Position numbers and translations under genes: made by a program. A stretch of DNA of 14,211 bases from Bacteroidales bacterium (lineage in GTDB: Bacteria; Bacteroidota; Bacteroidia; Bacteroidales; UBA10428). Under the pieces are notes generated by a model that searched no databases, was not told where the DNA came from, and saw nothing but the letters and a program-made list of their open reading frames with translations. This document shows, piece after piece, positions 6,682 to 13,962 of the stretch (position 1 is the first letter of the stretch; each line of letters opens with the position of its first letter). The stretch lies in contig DNTK01000336.1 of the NCBI GenBank assembly GCA_003508755.1, positions 1 to 14,211 on the forward strand, read 5' to 3'.

Positions 6682-7452
6682 TTAATTTTTCGAAAACTTT
6701 GGTTTTATTATAAGATAGAAAAAAAATAGCAATGCCGATGCAATAATTATAATGCCAAATGCTTTTGCAATATTATTTAAACGCTGGTAGGCAGGGGCAA
6801 CATACGGAAAGCAATATTCATCGTTTTTATAGGTTTTCGGAAGGGTATTACCTTTATTTGCCTCTATAACAGAAATTTGCAACTCGGAGGGAAGCAGGTT
6901 AATACCCATGTTGTACCGAATTATCATCCCATCGGCGTTGACAAAAATCATACTCGCTTTGTGAATATATTCGGTCCCGACTTTTTTAAATCCAAAACCC
7001 AGGCTTGAGGTTACTTTTTGAATATTTAACGAATCACTTGTAAAAAATTTCCACCCTGAGCGGGCTTCAGTTTTCTTTTGCATCGATTTTATGTAATTGT
7101 TTTTCTTTTGCAGTGCCAATGCCGGAGTATCGCGCGGATCAAAGCTTATAGCAAAAAATTGGTAATCAGTGCCAAGTTCTAAATTGCTTTTCTCAATGAT
7201 GCTTTGCGTTTCGTTGAGCAGGGGAGTGCATATTCCGGGGCAATTAAAATAAACAAAACTGATTACAGTTGGAATGGTAATCTCCTCTAGTAAGTTAACG
7301 GTATCGCCCTGCTCATTAATAAGTAAAATGTCGTTTGGGATATATTCACCAAGCTTTTCGGAAATTTCTATTTCATTGCCAATAGTTGGGCTGTTCCATA
7401 CAAGTAATATGGATAAAAATGCTGGAATGTAATACTTATAGCCTAATGCCAT
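6682..7452 (-). CDS. SCO1/SenC family copper chaperone for cytochrome oxidase, with C-terminal membrane anchor
   Basis: Thioredoxin-fold metallochaperone that helps build the CuA centre of subunit II, which fits its place as first gene of the cox operon. The copper site is complete: Cys71 and Cys75 in CPGIC and His164 in YIHKASM. The thioredoxin fold is supported by IPTVISFVYFNCPGICTPLL, FFAISFDPRDTP and the KFFTSDSLNIQKVTSSLGF segment. It has an N-terminal hydrophobic segment (about 9-20, signal or anchor) and a second membrane helix near the C-terminus (about 232-250, FGIIIIASALLFFFYLII) after a YCFPY segment. This form with a C-terminal anchor occurs in a known subset of SCO proteins. It is 256 residues long, and the ATG at 7450-7452 is preceded by an AT-rich leader without a Shine-Dalgarno, as expected in Bacteroidota. 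Confidence 0.93.
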   Translation of the reverse strand: MALGYKYYIPAFLSILLVWNSPTIGNEIEISEKLGEYIPNDILLINEQGDTVNLLEEITIPTVISFVYFNCPGICTPLLNETQSIIEKSNLELGTDYQFFAISFDPRDTPALALQKKNNYIKSMQKKTEARSGWKFFTSDSLNIQKVTSSLGFGFKKVGTEYIHKASMIFVNADGMIIRYNMGINLLPSELQISVIEANKGNTLPKTYKNDEYCFPYVAPAYQRLNNIAKAFGIIIIASALLFFFYLIIKPKFSKN

Positions 7453-7592
7453 TTAGGAACGGAATTAATTGGAACGTATAAATATTATCTCATTTAAACA
7501 ATGAGCTTTAAGTATTGTTCTCTGTTATATTATTTAAATTCAAAGTGTTATTTTCCTTAGTATTGTAAGGTATAAAATTACGTGGTAAATAA
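7453..7592. other. AT-rich leader region upstream of the cox operon
   Basis: No gene is visible. The region must contain the promoter of the sco-cox operon, read leftward, but I found no good TAnnTTTG/TTTG pair. A short inverted repeat, CTCATT (7489-7494) - 5 nt - AATGAG (7500-7505), lies about 40-55 bp upstream of the sco ATG and could be an operator or chance. Confidence 0.3.
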
Positions 7593-8138
7593 CCAGAATT
7601 AACCGATGAAAATAATATCATTATACTAAGTGCAGCTTGTTTAGAGTTAATTATCTTATTTTTTCGAGTTTCGGCAGGTTTATATTACATAGCACCCGCT
7701 TTTAAAGCTTGCATTCGTCCAGAAAAGTAATACTTCGGGGAGTTTATCCTAAATATAACTTCAAATAATATTGATTTAACCGATACTTACCATGAAGATA
7801 CCCTATGGATGAAGTCCACGAGTAAATATGTGAGCATTGTTGTAAAAACTGATTCCCGATGCTTCATATTTTTACTAAAAACAGATATTTTGTCTGGCTC
7901 ATCATTCAACCTGCATTCGATAACCCAGGAGGAAATAAAGCAAAGTGGGTATCTTCCCTTGAAAAAAGATTTTACCTGACAGGATAAACTGTCCTCTACA
8001 CATCTGTCAATTCGCGATTCGGCAGGTGTCAATCGTATTACCCTTGGCTATAGTTCAATGAAGCGCTTGGCTTTAAGTAACGTGGATCTGATGGGTGAAG
8101 GGCAGGGGGCTAAAAAGTATATGAAAACCTACCTCTGA
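7593..8138 (+). pseudogene. Decayed + strand gene with in-frame TGA (and possibly TAA)
   Basis: No intact gene over 100 codons covers this stretch, but one forward frame reads like protein across an internal stop. From 7731 it encodes YFGEFILNITSNNIDLTD, TLWMKSTSKYVSIVVKTDSR, FNLHSITQEEIKQSGYLPLK, then KDFT-TGA (7977-7979). It continues in the same frame with QDKLSSTHLSIRDSAGVNRI, TLGYSSMKRLALSNVDLMGE, GQGAKKYMKTYL and a TGA at 8136-8138. A Trp codon (TGG to TGA) would restore it with one change. The same frame extends upstream to 7593 (including LYYIAPAFKACIRPEK) across a TAA at 7728-7730. A proper terminator follows 10 bp after the final stop, as expected for a real gene end. I recognise no family. 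It may be a dead gene, a sequencing error or chance; the minus-strand frame at 7787-8032 looks like its shadow. Confidence 0.45.
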
Positions 8139-8148
8139 GATAAATTGT

Positions 8149-8189
8149 AAAAAAAAAAGAAGGAGACTGTGTTCAGTTCCTTCTTTTTT
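8149..8189. terminator. Strong bidirectional intrinsic terminator
   Basis: A-run and GAAGG (8149-8163), then ACTG (8166-8169), loop TGTT, CAGT (8174-8177), CCTTC (8179-8183) and a T-run (8184-8189). The stem pairs ACTG/CAGT, GAAGG/CCTTC and A6/T6 with a small internal asymmetry (AG opposite T). T-tracts follow the hairpin in both directions, so it can terminate the decayed + strand gene ending at 8138 and the minus-strand OmpA-like gene ending at 8210. Confidence 0.85.
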
Positions 8190-8209
8190 GTCACGTTCAA
8201 AGAACTATT

Positions 8210-11200
8210 TTATTCTGGTAAATAAATTACAATTTCTACTTTTCGGTGTTTTTCAAGTTCCTCTTCACTTAGGTCTTCCCAGTTCACTCCTTCTTTTAGC
8301 GTATGCGAATCGCCAAATGAGAAGGTTCGTATTCGACTTTCACCAATGCCCATGGCCTGAAGGTAATCTTTTACAGAGTGTGCACGTTTTTTCGAAAGCT
8401 CAAGGTTGTATTCGGTGTTACCTAATCCATCGGTATATCCTTTTATAGTCACATACAAACGATTATCTTTTTTTAGTTCTTCAACCACCTTACCATCGAT
8501 CGTATATACTGCTTTAGGCCTCAATGAATAATCATTTAAGTCAAAATTTACCACCACTACATCATACACAGGATCGGTTATTTCGCTTTCAGGGATAACC
8601 ATGTATCCATAGCCAGTAGTATCGACTGTTATTTCAGAGAAAAACGATAGGGTGTCAACATCCAAAGAATAGGTTCCGGCCTCGAAGTTATCTTGAATAT
8701 GCTCAATATTGGTTTGTAAATTAACCTGCTGGTCATTAAGGGGCACATTGATACTATACTTTTGAATTTGAGTAAATTCTACTACTTTACTATCGAGAAA
8801 AAGGCTTGAACGTGACGATTCGGTAATCACCTTACCATCTTTGAAAATCTTAGCAGGAAGCAAGCTAAAAGAAATTTCATCACCTTCTTCAATTTCAAGT
8901 TCTTTAGAAATCATCGAAATATCGATTAGTTCTCCTCCGGTGGTTTCGAACTGTTCGTTATTCTCCAGAAATGCCTCAAACGATTGCTTGTAAGCTTCTG
9001 CAGAGATTGGGTCGGAAGTAAAATCGTATTTTACTTTGCGGGTAAGGGGAACAATAATCTCTGTTTCTTTTCCAGTGATTGCATCGATTTTGGTTACGGT
9101 AAGGATATATTCCTTGCCAGGAATAATGCTAAGCTCGTTTGCAACAAATTGGTTTTTCTCCTCTACCTCCTCCTTCGAGCTAGTATTCACGCTTACACTA
9201 AGCCAATCCGGCGATGCGGTGCTCAATCCGGTTGTGTCGATTGTAATAGCGCCGAAGAAGGGGAGGGTATCCAATGCCATCACTATTTGCTCTAATTCAA
9301 AGTTTTCAATCACGTAATCAATATCGGTTTGGATATTTAGTGATTGACTGGTGCCAAACGGAACATTAATTGTATACATTTCTTCCTTTGATATAGCATA
9401 ATCCATTCCGTCGAGTGAAAGTATACTTTTTGCATCTTCAACAATCGCTTTTTTACCAAACTTCATGGCAGGGAGCAAATTAAAGGTAATATCTTCACCA
9501 GGCTGAATTTCAAGCTCTTTCGATAATATAGAAATATCGATAAGTTCTTCATCGGCTGGTTCAAGGTCATCTCTGCCGAGCACCATTTGAGCAAAGGCTA
9601 GCCTGAATGCGTCCTGCGAATTAGCGGCTGTTCCGAGATTGTATTTAACTCCGCGTGTAAGGGGAATTATGATTTCTATTTTTTCACCCGAAGCCGGATC
9701 CACCTTACCAAGAGTAATGATATACTCTGTGCCAGGAATGATGCTTATTTCCTCTGCAGTAAGCTGGTTTTCTTTAATAACATTTTCTGTAGACTCAGTA
9801 TTAACAGTCATCGATACCAACCATTTACTGCTTGGATCAAATACAGGTCCGGTTTCAACTACTATTCCATGTTTTTTAGGATTAAAGTTATCTTTCAGAT
9901 GATCGATGTCTGTCTGAATGTTAAAATTGACTTCATTATCGAGAGGTAAAACAATAAAAAAGGCTCTTCCGTAAATGCTAATTTCTTCATTGTCGATAAA
10001 CAACCTTGATTCGCCTTTTTGTTTATAACCAGTAACCTTGTCTTTGTCTTTTACAAACCGAATGGTATATATTTCCCCCTCGGTAAACTGAAGCTCTTTT
10101 GCTAAAGCGGTTAAGTCAATTGTGCTTGTTTTTGGATCCTGGTAATCATCAGCAACCTCTTCAAGGTAGTTTAAATACGATGGATCTATGGGGTTTAATC
10201 CTGCTGTAAACTGATATTTCATGCCCGCTTCGAGCGGTATCTCTGCTTTATCGAGTGGAGTTGGTTGCAATAGTTCCTTGCTTTTCTGACCAGGTGTCAG
10301 TGTCTTGCTTCGAAAAGCATTTTCAGCGGTCGGATTTTCATGCTGGATTATCATTTTATAAGGTTCTTCAGGCAGGAAGCTAAAATTAAATCCAGCGTTT
10401 TCTTTTGAACCAATATTATATTCATCGCCATTACTGAGGTATAGATTAATCTTACCTTCCTGAATTTTTCCGCGACGTTTGTGCCTATAGGCAGCATACT
10501 TAACTTTTAAATCGAGCAAATGCAAGCGGTAGATATCTTCTTTTCCTTTCCCTCCGGGGCGGTTTGAGCTAAAATATGCAGTAAGATCACCTGGTGCAAA
10601 CGAAAGTCCTAGCTCGTCATATTCTGTATTTACCTTGCTACCAAGGTTCTCTGCAATAGATGTGGGGTCATTTAAATTTATCCTAAAAAGGTCAAAACCT
10701 CCTATACTGTTGTGGCCCTGAGAAGAGAAATACAGAATCGAATCGTTTAATAAAGAGGGGTTCAGTTCATTTCCGGAGGTATTAATTCTGGGGCCAAGAT
10801 TTCTCGGATCTGACCATTCCCCATTTATAAGATCGCTGGAGTACAGGTCAAAACCACCCTGGCCACCCTCCACATCAGAAGTAAAATACAATTTTGTACC
10901 ATTGCTATTCATGGTAAGTTGTCCAATATTATCGAAACTGCCAATTGAAAAATTGCTTGTTTCGAGTGCCTCATTTGCCTCGTAAGGTATTCCTGAAGAG
11001 TAGGTTTTAAAACCACGATTGTACCCTTCACTTCTGCTAAAGTAAAGTGTATTGGTGATATCGAAAAAATAGGGTGAGCTCTCGTTCAATATTGAGTTTA
11101 GTGATTTATTAAAAATATCTGCTGCACCCAACATGCCCTGTTTTGTAAAATTTGAAACAAAAACATTGTAGCTCTTGTCTAGATTAGCTTCTTTATTAAT

Positions 11201-11755
11201 TGTTCTGTTCGAAGAAAATAAGACCTGCCCATCGATGGCAACAGGATTAATCTCGGAGGCTGAAGAATTTATTAGCGGAATATGATCTACAATAATAATG
11301 GTGGAATCTTTATACAACTTAGCCCTGTCATCAGAAGTACTGATGTAGTTTTGTCCCTCAATCTCAGACTCAACCACAGCATTGTATTGGGTAAGCCAGT
11401 TTTCGAACTTAACAATATCACCAATTTTAAGCAATACAAGTGCATACCTGAGGCGATATACATTTGGTATTTTTAGGTCGCTGTTAAAAATGATCTGGTA
11501 GCATTCAGCTGCTTGCGCATATTGTTCCAAAACTGTGAATGTTTCGGCCTTGCGGAGAATCGAATAATAGTTTTTATTATCCTTTTTGTAGGCCATATTA
11601 TAATAGGTAATGGCTTTTTTGTACTCCTTTTTGTCATAGTAATAGTCACCCTTTTCGTCAAATATGTTGGTCACATCTGCTATGCTTGTGGTGCCTTGCC
11701 CAAATCCAACAATGCCGGATAAACTAAATATTAATACAAATAAAAAAGTTCTCAT
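8210..11755 (-). CDS. Large PorE/OmpA-like envelope protein: TPR, PD40 propeller, threefold repeats, OmpA C-terminal domain
   Basis: An exported 1181-residue protein expected in the periplasm, bound to peptidoglycan and probably linked to the outer membrane. Order of parts: signal peptide (1-20, cleavage after GIVGFGQ); TPR-like helices (about 27-125, with YYYDKKEYKKAITYYNMAYK); a PD40/WD40-type propeller (about 165-412) with blades such as QVLFSSNR, LYFSRSEG, LYFTSDVEGGQGGFDLY, LYFSSQGHNSIGGFDLF and AYFSSNRPGGKGKEDIYRL; a short carboxypeptidase-regulatory-like beta segment (about 416-475); a threefold repeated module (505-1050); and an OmpA C-terminal domain (1065-1180) with Asp1109 (GYTDG) and Arg1124 (KKRAH) at the positions that hold diaminopimelate. 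The same domain order without the repeats is known from PorE of the type IX secretion system, typically around 650-700 residues. No other T9SS gene is nearby, so that role is inference. ATG at 11753-11755; monocistronic. Confidence 0.92.
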   Translation of the reverse strand: MRTFLFVLIFSLSGIVGFGQGTTSIADVTNIFDEKGDYYYDKKEYKKAITYYNMAYKKDNKNYYSILRKAETFTVLEQYAQAAECYQIIFNSDLKIPNVYRLRYALVLLKIGDIVKFENWLTQYNAVVESEIEGQNYISTSDDRAKLYKDSTIIIVDHIPLINSSASEINPVAIDGQVLFSSNRTINKEANLDKSYNVFVSNFTKQGMLGAADIFNKSLNSILNESSPYFFDITNTLYFSRSEGYNRGFKTYSSGIPYEANEALETSNFSIGSFDNIGQLTMNSNGTKLYFTSDVEGGQGGFDLYSSDLINGEWSDPRNLGPRINTSGNELNPSLLNDSILYFSSQGHNSIGGFDLFRINLNDPTSIAENLGSKVNTEYDELGLSFAPGDLTAYFSSNRPGGKGKEDIYRLHLLDLKVKYAAYRHKRRGKIQEGKINLYLSNGDEYNIGSKENAGFNFSFLPEEPYKMIIQHENPTAENAFRSKTLTPGQKSKELLQPTPLDKAEIPLEAGMKYQFTAGLNPIDPSYLNYLEEVADDYQDPKTSTIDLTALAKELQFTEGEIYTIRFVKDKDKVTGYKQKGESRLFIDNEEISIYGRAFFIVLPLDNEVNFNIQTDIDHLKDNFNPKKHGIVVETGPVFDPSSKWLVSMTVNTESTENVIKENQLTAEEISIIPGTEYIITLGKVDPASGEKIEIIIPLTRGVKYNLGTAANSQDAFRLAFAQMVLGRDDLEPADEELIDISILSKELEIQPGEDITFNLLPAMKFGKKAIVEDAKSILSLDGMDYAISKEEMYTINVPFGTSQSLNIQTDIDYVIENFELEQIVMALDTLPFFGAITIDTTGLSTASPDWLSVSVNTSSKEEVEEKNQFVANELSIIPGKEYILTVTKIDAITGKETEIIVPLTRKVKYDFTSDPISAEAYKQSFEAFLENNEQFETTGGELIDISMISKELEIEEGDEISFSLLPAKIFKDGKVITESSRSSLFLDSKVVEFTQIQKYSINVPLNDQQVNLQTNIEHIQDNFEAGTYSLDVDTLSFFSEITVDTTGYGYMVIPESEITDPVYDVVVVNFDLNDYSLRPKAVYTIDGKVVEELKKDNRLYVTIKGYTDGLGNTEYNLELSKKRAHSVKDYLQAMGIGESRIRTFSFGDSHTLKEGVNWEDLSEEELEKHRKVEIVIYLPE
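8606..10243 (-). repeat. Three tandem intragenic repeats in the OmpA-like gene
   Basis: The central part of the OmpA-like protein is built from three diverged copies of one module: residues 505-694 (10243-9674), 695-899 (9673-9059) and 900-1050 (9058-8606, lacking the last third). Shared landmarks in order: (E/I)IPL-T-R-x-VKY; I-D-(I/L)-S-x-(L/I)-(S/A)-KELE-x-x-x-GE (LIDISILSKELEIQPGED, LIDISMISKELEIEEGDE, TIDLTALAKELQFTEGE); F-x-x-L-LPA; YTINVPF / YSINVPL / FFIVLPL; NIQTDID / NLQTNIE with x-x-NFE; D-T-L-x-FF-x-x-ITxDTTG. Copies 1 and 2 also share W-L-x-(S/V)-x-(T/S)-VNT, NQL/NQF, ISIIPG/LSIIPG and EYI. Copies 2 and 3 are the closest pair and still look alike in DNA around the PLTR segment (about 9640-9662 and 9037-9059). 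Confidence 0.85.
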
Positions 11756-11863
11756 TCTATCAGAAGTTTACACGAAAATATTCAATTAATTGCATTTATT
11801 AAAAATGGATGTCATTATATTCCAGTATTTAACGGAATACTTAAATATTTGAAGCTGTATCTT

Positions 11864-11875
11864 TTTAGCGCTAAA
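11864..11875. promoter_or_regulatory. 12-bp perfect palindrome upstream of the OmpA-like gene
   Basis: TTTAGCGCTAAA is a perfect palindrome about 110 bp upstream of the OmpA-like ATG, in the 236-bp gap before the S9 peptidase gene. An 8-bp palindrome CTGTACAG follows at 11881-11888. It could be an operator for a dimeric regulator; there is no second copy elsewhere that I noticed. Confidence 0.25.
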
Positions 11876-11912
11876 TTGTTCTGTACAGCCCACCATTCAA
11901 CAATGAAGAGAT

Positions 11913-11934
11913 GGTTTAATGTACCATTATAACC
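11913..11934. other. Hairpin downstream of the S9 peptidase gene
   Basis: GGTTTAATG (11913-11921), loop TAC, CATTATAACC (11925-11934): a 9-bp stem with one bulged base, about 58 nt after the stop of the minus-strand peptidase gene. There is no T-run, so it is at best an RNA 3'-end stabiliser or a weak terminator. Confidence 0.3.
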
Positions 11935-11991
11935 CCTGAAAAATCGATAGAGGTACTGTTTAAAACTAATCTTATAGTAGCAAACAAAAGA

Positions 11992-13890
11992 CTATTTATT
12001 CCCTGTCAATAAATGTTTTTCGAGGAAAATCGCGATGGATTGATAGAGTGCGAATCGGTTCTCTTCGTTTCTAAAGCCATGCCCTTCGTCTTCGCGGAGG
12101 ATATACTCAACCTCGATTCCGCGGTCTTTTAGCGCATCAACCATTTGATTAGATTCTTCAACCTTAACCCGCGGATCGTTGGCTCCCTGAGCAATCAGGA
12201 GTGGAGCTTTTATTTTATCTGCATGCAGAGCAGGAGAAATGCTTGCCAGCATTAGGCTATCTTTTTCCGGATGTCCAACCAGTTCATAAAACATCTCACG
12301 AACCGGCTCCCAATAAGGAGGTAAAGCACCCAAAAAACTAAACATATTCGATGGACCCACATAATCAATTCCGCACGCGTACAAATCAGGGGTAAATGTG
12401 ACACCTGCCAGTGCAGCATAACCGCCCCAGCTACTGCCATAGATGGCTATTCTGTCCTCATCGGCAATACCTTCATCTATAAGCCAATAAGCACCATCGT
12501 TTATATCATTTTGCATGTTCCGGCCCCATTGTTTTACAGATTTTAACCAGAAATCTTTTCCGTATCCTTTCGACCCCCGGAAATTCATTTGAAGCACAGC
12601 ATATCCTCTATTTGCCAAAAATTGTACTTCGGGATTAAATCCCCAATAATCTCGAATCCAGGGACCACCATGTGGATGAATTACTACCGGAAGGTTTTTA
12701 GCTGCAACCCCTTTGGGCAGTGTAAGGTATCCATGAATCGTTAGTCCATCGCGGCTGGTATAGGCAATGGGTTTCATATCAGCCATGTGTTCTTCCTTAA
12801 GCCATGGGCTAACATCAATTATCTTTTTCAGGGATTCGTTACTGGTATTATAGAGGTAGTAACTACCTATTGTTTTATCTGTATACGTTCTGATAATAAA
12901 TATATCTTCATTTTTATTTTTTGATGCAACAACTACTTCTTTACCTTTTAATTTGCTTTTTATTGATTTGAAGTGTTGTTCCATCTGCTCATCGAAAAAA
13001 TGAACTTCTCTTTTTGAGGTAATATAATGTGCAGCAACTAGTTTTTTCTTCTTAGCGGAGTAGGTTACCTTTGAAATATCAACATCAGGATTTTTAAATA
13101 TAATTGCAGTTTCGGTTCTCGATTTTGGATCGAATACTACTACTTCTGATTTATCACGGCCAAGGTTCGAAAGTGCATAAATCATTTTGTTATCAAAAGT
13201 GAAAAACTGGGGAATAAATTCATCCCGCCAGCTAACCTTTAATACAGTTTCGAATTTTCCAGACTCATCGTCGCGGTATAATATTTTACGATTTGCTCCT
13301 CCCACCACTGCCACAGCCAGGCGCAATTTTCCATTGTGATCTGTAAACCAGTCAATAATATTTCCGGGATTTTCGGCAAGCATTTGCAACTCTCCGGTAA
13401 CGATATTCAGCCGATAAGGATCAAAAACAGTCGAATCTCTCATGTTTAACCCCACGATAATATCATCTGGTTCCTCTTTTAATTCATCTATCAATGTTAA
13501 ACGAACATCGGGAAAGCAGGTCAGGCATTTAAGGTCGCTGCCATCAATATTTACTGAGTAAAGCTTATAATCTTCATTGCCACCCTTGTCTTTTACAAAA
13601 AGGATGCGAGTATCATTGGCCCAAATATACCCTCCAATATCTCTGACAGTCTCAAAAGTAATTTGTTCAACAGACTCATCATCAACATGTTGAATAAACA
13701 GATTCATTCTGTTTTCATGTGGAGCCATATATGAGATATACCTGCCATTTGGAGAAATCTTTATGTATGTTTTTTCAGGATTTCTAAAAAAGTCTTCCAA
13801 AGGTATTTTGGCGGGTGGCGCCTCAAATCTTTTGCATCCCAAAGCAAAAAGTAGTGTTAATATTAATATCAGTGGTGACTTTATCTGCAT
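11992..13890 (-). CDS. S9 family peptidase (prolyl oligopeptidase / dipeptidyl aminopeptidase-like), lipoprotein
   Basis: A serine peptidase that probably removes dipeptides or cuts short Pro- or Ala-containing peptides outside the cytoplasm. Residues 1-19 form a lipoprotein signal (MQIKSPLILILTLLFALGC, lipidated Cys19). A seven-bladed-propeller-like region spans about 35-360 (start ISPNGRYISYMAPHENRMNL; WANDTRILFVKDKGGNEDYK). The catalytic alpha/beta hydrolase domain covers about 375-628: oxyanion region HPHGGP (405-410), NFRGSKGYGK (436-445), nucleophile Ser487 in GSSWGGYAAL, Asp572 in GANDPRVKVEES, and His604 in EGHGFRN. The triad is complete, and 632 residues is normal for the family. ATG at 13888-13890. 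It diverges from the FAD-linked oxidase gene across 72 bp and is separated from the OmpA-like gene by 236 bp, so it is likely its own unit. The exact peptide specificity is not readable. Confidence 0.95.
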   Translation of the reverse strand: MQIKSPLILILTLLFALGCKRFEAPPAKIPLEDFFRNPEKTYIKISPNGRYISYMAPHENRMNLFIQHVDDESVEQITFETVRDIGGYIWANDTRILFVKDKGGNEDYKLYSVNIDGSDLKCLTCFPDVRLTLIDELKEEPDDIIVGLNMRDSTVFDPYRLNIVTGELQMLAENPGNIIDWFTDHNGKLRLAVAVVGGANRKILYRDDESGKFETVLKVSWRDEFIPQFFTFDNKMIYALSNLGRDKSEVVVFDPKSRTETAIIFKNPDVDISKVTYSAKKKKLVAAHYITSKREVHFFDEQMEQHFKSIKSKLKGKEVVVASKNKNEDIFIIRTYTDKTIGSYYLYNTSNESLKKIIDVSPWLKEEHMADMKPIAYTSRDGLTIHGYLTLPKGVAAKNLPVVIHPHGGPWIRDYWGFNPEVQFLANRGYAVLQMNFRGSKGYGKDFWLKSVKQWGRNMQNDINDGAYWLIDEGIADEDRIAIYGSSWGGYAALAGVTFTPDLYACGIDYVGPSNMFSFLGALPPYWEPVREMFYELVGHPEKDSLMLASISPALHADKIKAPLLIAQGANDPRVKVEESNQMVDALKDRGIEVEYILREDEGHGFRNEENRFALYQSIAIFLEKHLLTGNK

Positions 13891-13962
13891 GTTTAACTAA
13901 ATTTGAAATTCTAACAATACAATTACTTAGTAAAGTAAAATGTGAGAAATTGTTCAAATTGA

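Noticed and set aside
7977..7993. Selenocysteine insertion at the in-frame TGA
   Set aside because: The hairpin after the TGA is only 5 bp with a GATAAA loop, lacks the features of bacterial SECIS elements, and starts inside the codon; the surrounding residues show no redox motif.
7787..8032. Minus-strand 81-codon ORF opposite the decayed gene
   Set aside because: Composition is unlike the neighbours (many Cys, Arg and Ser, no recognisable pattern), and the + strand frame over the same bases reads more like protein and ends at a terminator; treated as antisense shadow.
9036..9317. Forward ORFs (9036-9317, 8984-9295, 9639-9902) opposite the OmpA-like gene
   Set aside because: They lie opposite the repeated modules and resemble each other only because the coding strand repeats; no start signals or family features.
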